The translations under genes and the position numbers were made by a program. From Bacillota bacterium (GTDB lineage Bacteria > Bacillota > JADQBR01): a DNA stretch of 64,000 nt. The stretch spans positions 45,015 through 109,014 of the forward strand of contig JADQBR010000032.1 of the NCBI GenBank assembly GCA_016278515.1. Reading direction: 5' to 3'. This document shows positions 52,297-61,935 of the stretch, one piece after another (position 1 is the stretch's first letter; each line of letters begins with the position of its first letter). The notes under the pieces are model-generated. The model was not told the DNA's origin. It saw only the letters and a list, made by a program, of their open reading frames with translations, and searched no databases.

Positions 52297-53094
52297 CTAA
52301 ACATTCAAATCCCTATTTTCATAAAATACATAAGTCACCCTAAATAGTACTACAATGATTATAACAGATAAAATCACATAAATAGGTTCAAAGCCTCGGG
52401 CGTACATTAAGTTTTTCGCATCGAAATATTTAAATGGTGTAAGGTATTTAAGATTTTCTATCCTGTTATTCAGATCTATCGCAATCGATAACATAAATGT
52501 GAACAGAAGTATTCCTGTAGCCAGCGGGGGCGCATTCTTGGGATGCTTACTGGTAGCTGCTATGGCTGTACCGATAAATAAAAATATAAGCTGTAAAAAC
52601 AGCATTCCAACCATCAATCTTGTTATGTCTCCAATAACCGCTTCCCCTTTGCTATATTTTTGTACCATCAGAATTGAGGAAACAAAGGTTACAAGATTAA
52701 AGATTAATATATTAACTACAGATGCTAATAGTTTTGAAGTTATTATTTTATTTCTGGAAATAGGTTTTAAAAACAAAAACTCTGCTGTTTTATCCCGTTC
52801 TTCCTTTGAGATTATATTTGCTCCAAGCATTGTTGCATGAATCGTTGCCATCATTGCCACGTAAATGAAAAGTACTCCGTAATAACCGGTGGCCATTGTT
52901 AAATCGAAAGTGCCCATACCCATAATAGCCTTGAGTGATTGTGGCATCTGAGCCAGCAATTCATTGATAGATTGACCCGAGGCTGACAAACCTGCATATT
53001 TTCCCATGCTACTTGCAATCAATAAGATCATGCCAAGACTCCATATAATAAGAGCTTTTCTATTGGCTTTCATTTCTCTCATAAACACATTCAT
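52297..53094 (-). CDS. ABC-2 type export permease
   Basis: A 265-residue membrane protein with six hydrophobic helices and the ABC-2 pattern REMKANRKALIIWSLGMI at the N-terminus and KTAEFLFLKPISRNKIITSKL near residue 105. It is a partner of the ATPase at 53989. The ATG at 53094 follows GGGAGG by 7 bases and removes 9 extra residues. The substrate is unknown; similar systems export antibiotics, peptides or lipids, or modify envelopes. Confidence 0.88.
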   Translation of the reverse strand: MNVFMREMKANRKALIIWSLGMILLIASSMGKYAGLSASGQSINELLAQMPQSLKAIMGMGTFDLTMATGYYGVLFIYVAMMATIHATMLGANIISKEERDKTAEFLFLKPISRNKIITSKLLASVVNILIFNLVTFVSSILMVQKYSKGEAVIGDITRLMVGMLFLQLIFLFIGTAIAATSKHPKNAPPLATGILLFTFMLSIAIDLNNRIENLKYLTPFKYFDAKNLMYARGFEPIYVILSVIIIVVLFRVTYVFYENRDLNV

Positions 53095-53185
53095 AAGTAA
53101 ACCTCCCTCTGAAAGGGGCATTACCTCTCTCAGGTATCCTTATAGTGCTGAGGAATGTCCCCGATAAAACTGAAAAAATCTAAGG

Positions 53186-53983
53186 TTACAGTGCATGGAT
53201 ATCCCTCTTGGAATAAACAAAATAACTAGCTGTAATCGCTACAGCAATAAAACCGATGGCTGCAATCATAAAGGGATACTCATAACTGGAATTTTGCACT
53301 ATATAGGCAAAGTCAAAATACTGAAAGGGAGTAATATAACGCACAGCAGTATCCCCCGTTGTCGAAGCCACAGCGCCCATAATAAAGAATGCAAATACCG
53401 TACCCAAAGAGATCGAAAGTACTGATTTAATCCTCGGAACCACTACAGAAACGATAATTCCCAAGGCCAGGAAAATAAGCTGAAGGAAAAATAATGTCAG
53501 GGAAAGTAATAAGAATGTTTTTATACTATACTCTTTTGTTTCGACCACGGAGGCCATAGCGGTTGCAGCTACTATATAAAATACATTTGTGAAGACTATG
53601 GAGGTGAACGCAGCCAAAATCTTTGAAGTCAAAATTTGCGTACGAGTAACAGGTTTCGTTAAAAGGAAATCTGCTGTTTTTTCACGTATTTCTTTAGATA
53701 CAATAGACATGCCTAAGATCATCGCCTGAACCGCCCCGACAAGGGAAATATATAAGAAAATATAGGAATAAAATCCTAAAATAGAACCTATATTCTCCAC
53801 AGAAAGTCCTATAGCCACTCTTAGTGCCTCCGGAAAACCCTCCAATAATTTTTTGAAACTTTCCGCTTCTTTGGAAATAGAGGGAAACATCGAAAGGAAA
53901 AGAATAACTAACGCCACTAAGGCCAATGTCCAGGCAATTGTGGATTTCCTATAGACCTTCAATTCATGTAGAAACATGTTCAT
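53186..53983 (-). CDS. ABC-2 type export permease (paralogue)
   Basis: A second 265-residue ABC-2 permease, clearly a paralogue of the next one: MFLHELKVYRKSTIAWTLAL at the start and KTADFLLTKPVTRTQILTSKI near residue 105. Two tandem permeases and one ATPase suggest a heterodimeric exporter. Five bases separate its start from the ATPase stop. Confidence 0.88.
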   Translation of the reverse strand: MNMFLHELKVYRKSTIAWTLALVALVILFLSMFPSISKEAESFKKLLEGFPEALRVAIGLSVENIGSILGFYSYIFLYISLVGAVQAMILGMSIVSKEIREKTADFLLTKPVTRTQILTSKILAAFTSIVFTNVFYIVAATAMASVVETKEYSIKTFLLLSLTLFFLQLIFLALGIIVSVVVPRIKSVLSISLGTVFAFFIMGAVASTTGDTAVRYITPFQYFDFAYIVQNSSYEYPFMIAAIGFIAVAITASYFVYSKRDIHAL

Positions 53984-53988
53984 AACTT

Positions 53989-54873
53989 TTAGGCTCCCTT
54001 TTCATAGTAATGCAGAAAGATTTCTTCAAGGTCGGGCTCCTCAATCCAAACATTGATTATTTCTATCTCGGAAATCTTTTTCATGATTGAATTAATATTG
54101 CCTCTAAATAAGAAGCTGATTATGTTTTGCTTTACCTCTAAATTGCTCACTCCCTCGATATTAAAGTAATCTTCATCCATGTTCGCAGTCGTTTCAACTT
54201 TGATTTTTTTATAGTTGTTTTCCTGTAAAGCACTGATCTTTTCAAGCTGTATTATTTTACCTTCTTTAATAATGGCAACACGATCACATAGTCTTTGAAC
54301 CTCACCTAAAATATGGGATGAAAACAGGATAGTCGCCCCTTTTTTATTCTCTTCCTGTAGCAGTTCAAAGAACTTCTGCTGCATAAGAGGATCCAAGCCA
54401 CTGGTAGGTTCATCAAGGATAATGAGTTTGGGGTCATGGAGCAGTCCCTGAACAATCCCTACTTTCTTTTTATTACCGAAGGATAAGTCATCAATATTTT
54501 TATGAAGGTCAAGATCCATTATTTCAGTTAACTCTTTTATTCTTTTGCCGCAATCTTTTTGATAGAAACTGGCAGAATAATTTAAGAGATCAATCACTTT
54601 CATTTTATCATAGTAAAAAACCTCCGATGGCAAGTAACCTATTTCCTTTTTTATTTCCGGGCCATGCTTTATACAGTCTTTCCCGAATATTTTGGCGCTT
54701 CCACTGGTTGGATAAATGAGTGCTAATAAAGTTCGGAGGGTTGTTGATTTGCCTGCGCCGTTGGGACCTATAAAGGCAAAAATCTCCTTCTCCTCAACAT
54801 TAAAACTAACATCAATAATTCCCCGCTCCTTGCCATAATACTTAGTCAAATTATTTATTTCTATAACATTCAA
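53989..54873 (-). CDS. ABC transporter ATP-binding protein (ABC-2 exporter)
   Basis: A 294-residue ATPase with Walker A GPNGAGKSTTLRTLL near residue 35, signature LSFGNKKKVGIVQGL near 130, Walker B LIILDEPTSGLDP near 148 and switch FSSHILGEV. A C-terminal extension of about 80 residues is typical of the CcmA/YadG exporter class. It heads a three-gene operon with the two permeases. The TTG at 54873 follows AAGGAG. Confidence 0.92.
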   Translation of the reverse strand: MNVIEINNLTKYYGKERGIIDVSFNVEEKEIFAFIGPNGAGKSTTLRTLLALIYPTSGSAKIFGKDCIKHGPEIKKEIGYLPSEVFYYDKMKVIDLLNYSASFYQKDCGKRIKELTEIMDLDLHKNIDDLSFGNKKKVGIVQGLLHDPKLIILDEPTSGLDPLMQQKFFELLQEENKKGATILFSSHILGEVQRLCDRVAIIKEGKIIQLEKISALQENNYKKIKVETTANMDEDYFNIEGVSNLEVKQNIISFLFRGNINSIMKKISEIEIINVWIEEPDLEEIFLHYYEKGA

Positions 54874-55165
54874 TTTTTCACATCTCCTTCATGTTTCAAT
54901 CGGGGACATTCCTGTGATTACTTTATCTATTACAAATTATTTTTTTCTTAACTTTAAAGAAATATCCATTTAACATTTTAACTTTAGATTTAAATCATTC
55001 TACTAGTAACATTTAATCCGGAAAAACAAGCGATAAATATGAAAAACTCCTAATGGTCAAAGTGTACGACATTTATCATAGTTTAAACAAAGGCCAGGAA
55101 ATTATAAACAAAATAGATTTTCTTCAAATGTGCTGTTATCCTTCCTAAAAATAGGCGCAAAAAAA
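54874..55165. other. AT-rich intergenic stretch with no gene
   Basis: This part of the 448-base gap between the ABC exporter genes and the acyl ligase shows no reading frame with a ribosome binding site and no convincing structure. It should hold the promoter of the exporter operon; only weak AT-rich candidates are visible. Confidence 0.5.
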
Positions 55166-55179
55166 GCACCCTTGGGTGC
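55166..55179 (-). terminator. Terminator of the recQ-SDR-ligase operon
   Basis: GCACCC and GGGTGC, extended by a G-C flank, with seven T on the minus strand. It lies about 25 bases after the coding-like tail at 55205. Confidence 0.8.
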
Positions 55180-55204
55180 CCTTAATATATATTTCTATGT
55201 TCTC

Positions 55205-55321
55205 TTACTCTACGTAAACTTCAACCCTAGTCTGAGTTTCTTCATCTTCAACATCAACAATTTTCCCCTCTATTTTAGAGTTATTCTCCCTTGCTCTTAC
55301 AGCACAAAAAGTACTAAGCCT
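55205..55321 (-). pseudogene. In-frame coding-like tail downstream of the acyl ligase
   Basis: The 38 codons after the ligase TAA stay open in the same frame until 55205 and read protein-like (ARENNSKIEGKIVDVEDEET, then RVEVYVE). There is no usable start codon. It may be the 3' remnant of a lost gene; the ligase itself ends at the normal position, so read-through is unlikely. Confidence 0.3.
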
Positions 55322-56860
55322 TTATTTAAGTTGCTTTTTGTCAAGTTTACCCAAAGGTGTATAAGGTATGTTGTCAACAAAGGTTATTTCTTTTGGCACT
55401 TGGAATCTTGCAACTCTGGAGCGTAACCATTCAATAAGTTCCTCTTTTGAAAAATTAGCATCTCTTTCCAAGAGTATAAATGCTTTCAGCCTCTGTCCGA
55501 ATATTTCATCACCAATTCCGATAACGGCTGCATCTTCTACTTGGGGGTGTTTCATTAACACCTGCTCAATTTCAACGGGATATACATTTTCACCGGCTGA
55601 AACAACCATATCGTCCACTCTTCCACATAAAAAATAATACCCGTTATTATCTTGATAACCTAAATCACCGGTCTCTATCCAGACATTACTACTGTTTCTC
55701 ATTGACCATCTGTTCTTGATGCAGAACTGGCCCACTTTGCCAATTTCAACTTCATTCTTATTATCATCCAATATTTTTAAGCGAACACCATTTATTTTTT
55801 TACCGATAGTATTAGGTGAATGTTTTAAATCTTGTGGCGTGGCGATTATATTCAAACCAGCTTCTGAAGTACCATACAGATTGTACAATACATCGCCTAA
55901 TTTACTAAAAGTCTCAGCTGCTAGTTTGGGATTTAGCTCTGCAGCACCTGAAACAACACAGGCAAGTGATCTTAAGTCTTCTGCATTATTCTTTAACATT
56001 TTATGTATCATTAATGGCACAACAGTTACTACTTTAACATTATGCTCACGTATCAGACAACAAGCTTTTTTTGCATCAAATCCCCTAGTAATAACCATTT
56101 TCTTCCCTAATGAGACGAACAAAAATAACAACGCCATACCATAACCGTGATAAATAGGAGTAGCAATATAAGCGGTATTATAATTTACTAGTTTTAACCT
56201 AGTAATTAAAGCTAATAAGGGATCTAAAAAATTGAATAAAGATGGCTTATGGACTGCTGATTTAGGATTCCCTGTGGTTCCGCCTGTTAGTATCATAATT
56301 TTACCAGATGATGAGCGTTTGAAATTTAGTTCATTTGAACTTATATCAAGCAGGTTATCTATTGCCGGTAAGTTATCATGATAAGTCAGAAGCTTATCGT
56401 GATTATAAGGTGATTGTTCAAGGAAAGAACTCAATTCAAAATCGTAGATAAGAAAGTCAAAATCATAGCGTTCCAATAGGCTATTAAATTGACTCTCGCT
56501 CATTTCCGTATTAAGCAAATATATATCTGCCCCCAATTGTGAAACAGCAAAAATAGCTTTAGCCAAAGAAGCATGGTTATTACACAAAAAGCCAACCTTC
56601 TGACCCGTATTAAGCCGGTAATTTTCTTGCAAAACAACAGCAAGCCTTTCTGACAGGGATAATAGTTGTTTATAACTTAATGTTTCATGATCATCCACCA
56701 ATGCAATTTCATCAGCATAGGTACTTTCCGTAACATATAACAGGGCCATTAGATTTATTCCATATTTGTAGATAGCAGCAATTAATCTATACAATCCTAA
56801 TGGGGAAAGTAATTTCACTATGTATAAAACATATATAAGCTTAAATATTCCCAATGTCAT
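55322..56860 (-). CDS. AMP-dependent acyl-CoA synthetase/ligase
   Basis: A 512-residue adenylate-forming enzyme that activates a (fatty) acid as acyl-AMP and acyl-CoA. The P-loop is ILTGGTTGNPKSAVHK near residue 182, LYGTSEAG lies near 324, TGDLGY near 410, the hinge GRVDDMVVSAGENVYP near 425 and the catalytic lysine in PLGKLDKKQLK at the C-terminus. An N-terminal hydrophobic segment suggests membrane association, as in the FadD2-like subgroup. The ATG at 56860 lies right after AAGGAG and overlaps the upstream SDR stop (ATGA), so the genes are coupled; the frame opens 52 codons earlier but inside the SDR gene. Confidence 0.88.
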   Translation of the reverse strand: MTLGIFKLIYVLYIVKLLSPLGLYRLIAAIYKYGINLMALLYVTESTYADEIALVDDHETLSYKQLLSLSERLAVVLQENYRLNTGQKVGFLCNNHASLAKAIFAVSQLGADIYLLNTEMSESQFNSLLERYDFDFLIYDFELSSFLEQSPYNHDKLLTYHDNLPAIDNLLDISSNELNFKRSSSGKIMILTGGTTGNPKSAVHKPSLFNFLDPLLALITRLKLVNYNTAYIATPIYHGYGMALLFLFVSLGKKMVITRGFDAKKACCLIREHNVKVVTVVPLMIHKMLKNNAEDLRSLACVVSGAAELNPKLAAETFSKLGDVLYNLYGTSEAGLNIIATPQDLKHSPNTIGKKINGVRLKILDDNKNEVEIGKVGQFCIKNRWSMRNSSNVWIETGDLGYQDNNGYYFLCGRVDDMVVSAGENVYPVEIEQVLMKHPQVEDAAVIGIGDEIFGQRLKAFILLERDANFSKEELIEWLRSRVARFQVPKEITFVDNIPYTPLGKLDKKQLK

Positions 56861-57702
56861 TTCTCCTTTTTTCTTAGCATACGCGGAATTGATAGTTCCC
56901 ATATTCCTCTGAAAATAGTTGATGCCAATTGCCCAAAAATCAGCCACCATGGCGTATATTTCTTCCTTTGTGCATACATTGACCTGCAAATGACTTTGGC
57001 AACATGGCTCGGGCACATGGCAGGCAGTTTTTGATAAGCCGGTGTGGGCTGAATCATTGGTGTTTTTACTAATGGGGGATATATTGATGTGGTTACTATA
57101 CCCAGGGCGTTCAACTCAGGGGATACAGACCGAAACCAAGTGTCAAAGGCGGCCTTTGATGCCTGATAAGCAGCCCCATAGGGGATGGGTATTAGCAAAG
57201 CATTTACTGTAGATATGTTGATAATCTGCCCTCGATTTTCTTTAAGAAGTGGAATGACTGACAACAGCAACTGAACGGGTGCAAAATAATTAATCGCCAT
57301 AGTGCGGGTAAAATCGTGATATCGGTCTAATGAATCATTAATGGAACGCACAATTGATATACCTGCATTGCTTACTACTATATCCAAGCCCTCAGGCATT
57401 TGATGAATAAGTGTTAATAATCCTTCCATTTCGTCCTTATTTCTCAGGTCTGCCCGGAAAATGCTTACTTTGGCAGCTTTCTTTTCTATTTCACTTTTCA
57501 TTGTTAAAAGCTTTTCCTCTGTTCTAGCCACTAAAATCAAATGAATATTAATATCTGCCAATAGATAAGCTAATTTCTCACCTATTCCAGAACTCGCACC
57601 AGTTATAAGAACAGTCTTTCCTTTTAGTTTGCATCTAAGCTTCTTTTCGTTCAAAAAAGTAGGTGGAAATAATAACTTTTCCAAAAAGCTGTATTTATAC
57701 AT
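56857..57702 (-). CDS. Short-chain dehydrogenase/reductase
   Basis: A 281-residue SDR with cofactor motif ITGASSGIGEKLAYLL near residue 33, NAG motif (VSNAGIS) near 110 and catalytic Ser/Tyr/Lys in the segment ISTVNALLIPIPYGAAYQASKAA near 160-180. The C-terminus carries a hydrophobic stretch, as in membrane-associated lipid SDRs. It is paired with the acyl ligase by a 4-base overlap; the pair probably works on a long-chain acyl substrate. GGAGG precedes the ATG. Confidence 0.9.
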   Translation of the reverse strand: MYKYSFLEKLLFPPTFLNEKKLRCKLKGKTVLITGASSGIGEKLAYLLADINIHLILVARTEEKLLTMKSEIEKKAAKVSIFRADLRNKDEMEGLLTLIHQMPEGLDIVVSNAGISIVRSINDSLDRYHDFTRTMAINYFAPVQLLLSVIPLLKENRGQIINISTVNALLIPIPYGAAYQASKAAFDTWFRSVSPELNALGIVTTSIYPPLVKTPMIQPTPAYQKLPAMCPSHVAKVICRSMYAQRKKYTPWWLIFGQLASTIFRGIWELSIPRMLRKKEK

Positions 57703-57715
57703 AATACCTCCATTT

Positions 57716-59668
57716 TTACTGTTGCTTATTTTTCATACTTTCTGTTCTAGGTAGACACTTTCCTACCCATATCTTAACGTCCAAAAACGTGTACCTTTCA
57801 AAAACACCAAAGTGTTCAAGTTTCTTGGCCTTTAGCCTAATCAAGGCAGGAGAAGATATACCACAGAAAAACTTGGTGATATTTAACACTGAGCAATAGT
57901 TTCCGGCAATTTCAAAAAATTCTCTAGACATTTCACTGAAGCTGAAGGTGCTAAGAGGCGGCAATTCGATTGAGCGCTGAATAACGGCTGAGCCAGATTG
58001 GCAACATGAACAGTGTCCACAGTGCTTCTTTTCAATATCTTCATCAAAATAGCGGGCGAGCCTTTTGCTGAGGCATGAGTCACCTTCAAAGAAATTAACC
58101 AGGTTATGTATTCTTTGTATTTCTTGTTTTTCTTTTGCCTCAAAAAGCCCTATTGTTTTTTCACCCACCACCTCGGCATTAAAATCGGCTTTTAGAATGT
58201 CATAGGCTTCTATGGCCTGTTTGGATTGAAGTTCTATCCACCCTTTCTCGGAGAAATATTCAAGAGCAGCAATGACCCGTTCTCGCCCAGCCCGGTCATA
58301 GCCGCTGAGAATACCTTGCATATCAACATATGTCCAGACCCTTTTGGTTTGGCAATTATTGAAAATTTCTATGCTAAAATCTCTTCTTTCTCCTTGAAAT
58401 TTGTTTGCGATAGCGGACGGCTCTAGCTGATATTTAAACATGTATTCATCAAAACGAGTATGCTTAGGGCGGATGATGCCTTCCATTTCTAGGTAAACTA
58501 GCAGGGTTTTCAGCGGTAGCAGCCTGATATCAAGTTCAAAAGAAAGTGCAGTTAATTTAGTTTCCCAAACCGGTTCATTATGCTGTTGTATTTTGTGGAG
58601 TAGCTTGTCAACTGCTTCCTTTCCCGGAGTATCACCATATATAAAGTTCTCCAAGAGGCTGATACTGTCCCTGTTGGCCAATATTTCGCAAAACGACTGC
58701 TTACCGTCTCTGCCGGAGCGTCCAATTTCTTGACTGTAGTTCTCAATGGATTTTGGCAGGTCATAATGAATCACCCGCCGAATATCCTTTTTATCTATTC
58801 CCATACCAAAAGCAATAGTGGCCGCGATACAATCTATCTTTCCGGCCAGAAATTCATTTTGAATCTGCTCCCGTTCCTCATTAGCCATTCCCGCATGATA
58901 GGGAAAAGAATTAATCCCGTTATCACGAAGGAAATTAGAAACACTCTCTGCTGTTTTTTGTAGTGTGACATAGACTATGGTCGGAGCTTTTGGCGCTTCG
59001 TCAATTCGTTGGCGCAAGTGTCCTAGCTTTTCGGATTCTGGGGTCGGTGAAACCTGCAAAAAAAGATTATCTCGATAGAAGCCTGTAACCATAACATTTT
59101 CTTTGGGAACCTGGAACTTGCCGCACACGTCATCCCGCACCTGCTCTGTTGCTGTAGCGGTCAATAGCAACACCTGGGGAATACCAAATTCTTTCTGGTA
59201 GACAGGCAGCTTCAAATAGTCAGGACGAAAATTGTGCCCCCACTCTGAGATACAATGGGCTTCATCAACTACTAAAAGGGAAATGTCCATTCTCCGAAGC
59301 TGGGCTCGAAAACGCTCATTCTTGAAACGCTCCACAGCAATCATCAAAATCTTCAAATCTCCATTCCTTGCTCTTTCGAGAATGTGGTCGTGTTCCTCTT
59401 TACTGAGAGTGGAATCAAGACGGGCGGCAGGAATATTGTGCTTAGACAAAAAGTCAATTTGATCTTTCATTAGCGCAAGTAAAGGAGAAACCACTAATGT
59501 CATATGGGGTAATAACATGGCCGGCAGTTGATAGCACAGGGATTTCCCGGCTCCAGTTGGAAAAATCGCAACTGCAGACTGCCTATCCACCAGTCTAGAA
59601 ATAACTTCCCTCTGTCCAGTTTTAAATGTATTAAATCCAAAATACCTTTGCAATTCTTTTTCAATCAT
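57716..59668 (-). CDS. recQ: RecQ-family ATP-dependent DNA helicase
   Basis: A 650-residue helicase: Walker A FPTGAGKSLCYQLPA near residue 36, DEAHCISEWGH near 143, motif IV-VI with GRSGRDGK near 320, and a C-terminal zinc-binding site (KKHCGHCSCCQ near 550). The HRDC domain of E. coli RecQ is not evident; about 85 residues of winged-helix-like sequence end the protein. It unwinds DNA in recombination and repair. It is the first gene of the operon with SDR and ligase, a functionally odd grouping. Confidence 0.93.
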   Translation of the reverse strand: MIEKELQRYFGFNTFKTGQREVISRLVDRQSAVAIFPTGAGKSLCYQLPAMLLPHMTLVVSPLLALMKDQIDFLSKHNIPAARLDSTLSKEEHDHILERARNGDLKILMIAVERFKNERFRAQLRRMDISLLVVDEAHCISEWGHNFRPDYLKLPVYQKEFGIPQVLLLTATATEQVRDDVCGKFQVPKENVMVTGFYRDNLFLQVSPTPESEKLGHLRQRIDEAPKAPTIVYVTLQKTAESVSNFLRDNGINSFPYHAGMANEEREQIQNEFLAGKIDCIAATIAFGMGIDKKDIRRVIHYDLPKSIENYSQEIGRSGRDGKQSFCEILANRDSISLLENFIYGDTPGKEAVDKLLHKIQQHNEPVWETKLTALSFELDIRLLPLKTLLVYLEMEGIIRPKHTRFDEYMFKYQLEPSAIANKFQGERRDFSIEIFNNCQTKRVWTYVDMQGILSGYDRAGRERVIAALEYFSEKGWIELQSKQAIEAYDILKADFNAEVVGEKTIGLFEAKEKQEIQRIHNLVNFFEGDSCLSKRLARYFDEDIEKKHCGHCSCCQSGSAVIQRSIELPPLSTFSFSEMSREFFEIAGNYCSVLNITKFFCGISSPALIRLKAKKLEHFGVFERYTFLDVKIWVGKCLPRTESMKNKQQ

Positions 59669-59818
59669 CCCGACTACGTTCCTCCGTTCTATTTTAATAC
59701 TCTAATAAGATTATTTTTGCTCAGTTATACTCTTTATTGTCCATATTCTTCTTCTCTCCTGCTAAAACGCCGCGAATAGCTTCTTATCTTCAAGATAAAA
59801 TTCACGTTTATTGTTGAT

Positions 59819-60583
59819 TTATTCTTTCATTCCCGTATAAATAAGGACTGCGTCTCTCAGAAACTCCGCTACTCCAGGTTGTTCCTTATCATAATAAGCT
59901 TTGAATCTTTCGTCATCTACATACATTTGAGCAACTCCCGCATGGGCCTCCTTGGTGTAGCTAGGCCAAGTAAAACTTAACCACCGGCGATGTAGATTCG
60001 CTACTTTTTGGGCCAATTCACCTGCCGGGTCCCCGGTTTGAATGGCTACATGAAGAGTATCCATAATCTCTTTCTCCAGTCTGGTAAATTCATCAAATTC
60101 TTCCTGTGTCATATTCATCATTTTATTGTTGGACTTATTAACAGTCTCGTCACCGTGTTTTTCACGCATCTCCTTACCATACTTCTTTTCATTATCCTCA
60201 ATCAGCTTCTTCTTAAAGCCATTAAATTTTTCTTTATCAGCCATTTTAGTTCTCCCTTCTTTTTCAGCAATTGTTTTGTTAACATTTTCAATTAACAAAT
60301 CTAATTGCTGTCTTTTTTCAAGAAGCTTCTCATGGTGTTCCTTGAGTGCTGTTACCGCAGCAAAGGAAGGTGCAGTTACTATATCCCTTGTAACCTCTAA
60401 GCTCACGCTCAGTTCTCTGTAAAAGAGTATCTGCTGCAACCTGTCAACCTCGCGTTGACCATAAATACGATACCCTGATGAGTTGATTCTTGCCGGCTTA
60501 AGAATCCCTATTTCATCATAGTACCTTAATGTCCGTGTGCTAACACCTGCCATCCGGGCTAACTTCTGTACCGTATATTCCAT
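59819..60583 (-). CDS. MerR-family regulator with TipAS-type domain
   Basis: A 254-residue regulator. The N-terminal MerR HTH is YTVQKLARMAGVSTRTLRYY with GILKPARINSSGYRIYG, then a long dimerisation helix (75-115), and a C-terminal TipAS antibiotic-recognition domain (about 130-254; NMTQEEFDEFTRLEKEI and HRRWLSFTWPSY). TipA-like proteins bind thiopeptides or other drugs and activate resistance genes, usually including their own. The ATG at 60583 follows AGGAGG by 7 bases. No obvious efflux gene is adjacent. Confidence 0.92.
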   Translation of the reverse strand: MEYTVQKLARMAGVSTRTLRYYDEIGILKPARINSSGYRIYGQREVDRLQQILFYRELSVSLEVTRDIVTAPSFAAVTALKEHHEKLLEKRQQLDLLIENVNKTIAEKEGRTKMADKEKFNGFKKKLIEDNEKKYGKEMREKHGDETVNKSNNKMMNMTQEEFDEFTRLEKEIMDTLHVAIQTGDPAGELAQKVANLHRRWLSFTWPSYTKEAHAGVAQMYVDDERFKAYYDKEQPGVAEFLRDAVLIYTGMKE

Positions 60584-60664
60584 GTTCTCACCTCCTGATA
60601 TGTTCACTATATACCTTTACGTTACGTTAAGGTCAATAGATATTTATATTAATTTTTAAATTTC

Positions 60665-60692
60665 GTCCATGGTATCCTTGGATTCCATGGAC
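60665..60692. repeat. Inverted repeat upstream of the MerR gene
   Basis: GTCCATGG (60665-60672) and CCATGGAC (60685-60692) are perfect 8-base arms 12 bases apart. It could be a regulator operator or a weak terminator between the lipoprotein and MerR genes. MerR operators lie within a promoter with a long spacer, which I do not see here. Confidence 0.4.
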
Positions 60693-60712
60693 AGGATGTC
60701 GCCCTTACTATA

Positions 60713-60737
60713 AAAAGCTGACCATTGGCCAGCTTTT
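60713..60737 (-). terminator. Terminator of the DUF4309 lipoprotein gene
   Basis: AAAAGCTG (60713-60720) and CAGCTTTT (60730-60737) flank ACCATTGGC; the stem is 8 bases after the lipoprotein stop and is followed by T-rich sequence on the minus strand. Confidence 0.75.
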
Positions 60738-60744
60738 ATTACTC

Positions 60745-61863
60745 TTAAAAAGAATCATCCATATGTTCGGGGTAAGTCAATGTTATTCTTTCAACCTTAG
60801 TATCCGGTTTAATCTCGTCGATTAATTGGGACTGGCCTTCCCCCATATCAAAAACAAAATACAAGGCAGCGGCTCCTTCAACTTTAAAAAGACCGTAAAG
60901 CGTACCGCCGTGAATGCTCTCCGGTTCAATATATTGGGGTCGATAGGTCTCAAAAACTTTCTCTGCCGCATCTCCTACCTTGACTCCCAAATTTGTTTGG
61001 GCCTGAGGTTCTGTGGCAATAATCTCCAACACCTGTTCAGATTCTGAACCAATAAAAATGATATAATCCTCACCATAGTTCCATCTATAAACCTGTTCCG
61101 GAAAATGTCCCGTTTCACCACTGGGGGCAATCTCTTGATAGTTATCACCCAATGCCGCTATAACCTCTGTTCTGGTATCTCCTAGATGAACCTCGGAAAT
61201 GGCCGGTCTGATATTTTGAGTTATCTTTTTTGTTTCTTTCCCTTTGTAAATTTCGGTATAGCCGATATTCCCCTCCTCATCCCAAAACTCCACTTCATAA
61301 ACCGTGTCCTTGGCCTTCCAGATATATTCGCTTCCCTCTTCTTCCACAGTGTAAGTTTCCAAAGAGCTCCAGTTTTTCCCATAGTCGCTTGGTTGATTTG
61401 TATAAACTAGAGACAAGCTGTCCGGACTCCATACCGGAATGGCGGTGCTTTTTATTTGATAATCCTCTTCCGCTAGAGTATCGGCTTTTACAATGCTACT
61501 TGTAAATTCTTCTCCCTGTTTTTCACTGATTAAAAAGTACTGGCTGTCAAACGACCAAGTGAAACCATCAACCTCCTGGGAAACGTCTCTCACAAACTTA
61601 GCCTCTTCTTCGCCAACTTTCCACAGATAGGCCTTAACCGGTGCATTGTCCTCAATGTCACCTGCTTCAAGATACAATACCTGTTTCTCGTCGGTTGACC
61701 AAGTTATTTGTGATACCTCTGTACTAGAAGTTAATGCGTCTTGTATTTTTTCTTGAGTATAATCGTTCTGTTCGTTTCCTACTTTTTCAGGAGCAGCAGT
61801 ACACCCTGTTATGGTCACTAACAAACTGAGTAACAATACTGCTATGAGCGATTTTTTATGCAT
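60745..61863 (-). CDS. Lipoprotein with beta-propeller-like repeats and DUF4309 domain
   Basis: A 372-residue lipoprotein: signal peptide with lipobox LLVTITGC near residue 20, then WD40/PD40-like repeats (QITWSTDEKQVLYLEAG, DGFTWSFDSQYFLISE, PVWSPDSLSLVYT; about 50-165), then a DUF4309 domain (about 220-372; EVHLGDTRTEVIAALGDNY). It is presumably a surface sensor or scaffold of unknown function. I use the ATG at 61863, which is 6 bases after TAGGTGG. A remnant of a related lipoprotein lies upstream at 61936. Confidence 0.85.
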   Translation of the reverse strand: MHKKSLIAVLLLSLLVTITGCTAAPEKVGNEQNDYTQEKIQDALTSSTEVSQITWSTDEKQVLYLEAGDIEDNAPVKAYLWKVGEEEAKFVRDVSQEVDGFTWSFDSQYFLISEKQGEEFTSSIVKADTLAEEDYQIKSTAIPVWSPDSLSLVYTNQPSDYGKNWSSLETYTVEEEGSEYIWKAKDTVYEVEFWDEEGNIGYTEIYKGKETKKITQNIRPAISEVHLGDTRTEVIAALGDNYQEIAPSGETGHFPEQVYRWNYGEDYIIFIGSESEQVLEIIATEPQAQTNLGVKVGDAAEKVFETYRPQYIEPESIHGGTLYGLFKVEGAAALYFVFDMGEGQSQLIDEIKPDTKVERITLTYPEHMDDSF

Positions 61864-61935
61864 TGATACCACCTATTCTAATCGATTTGTTCATTTACCT
61901 GAAGCGGATTGCTTTCTAGAATTTTTTCCACCTCT

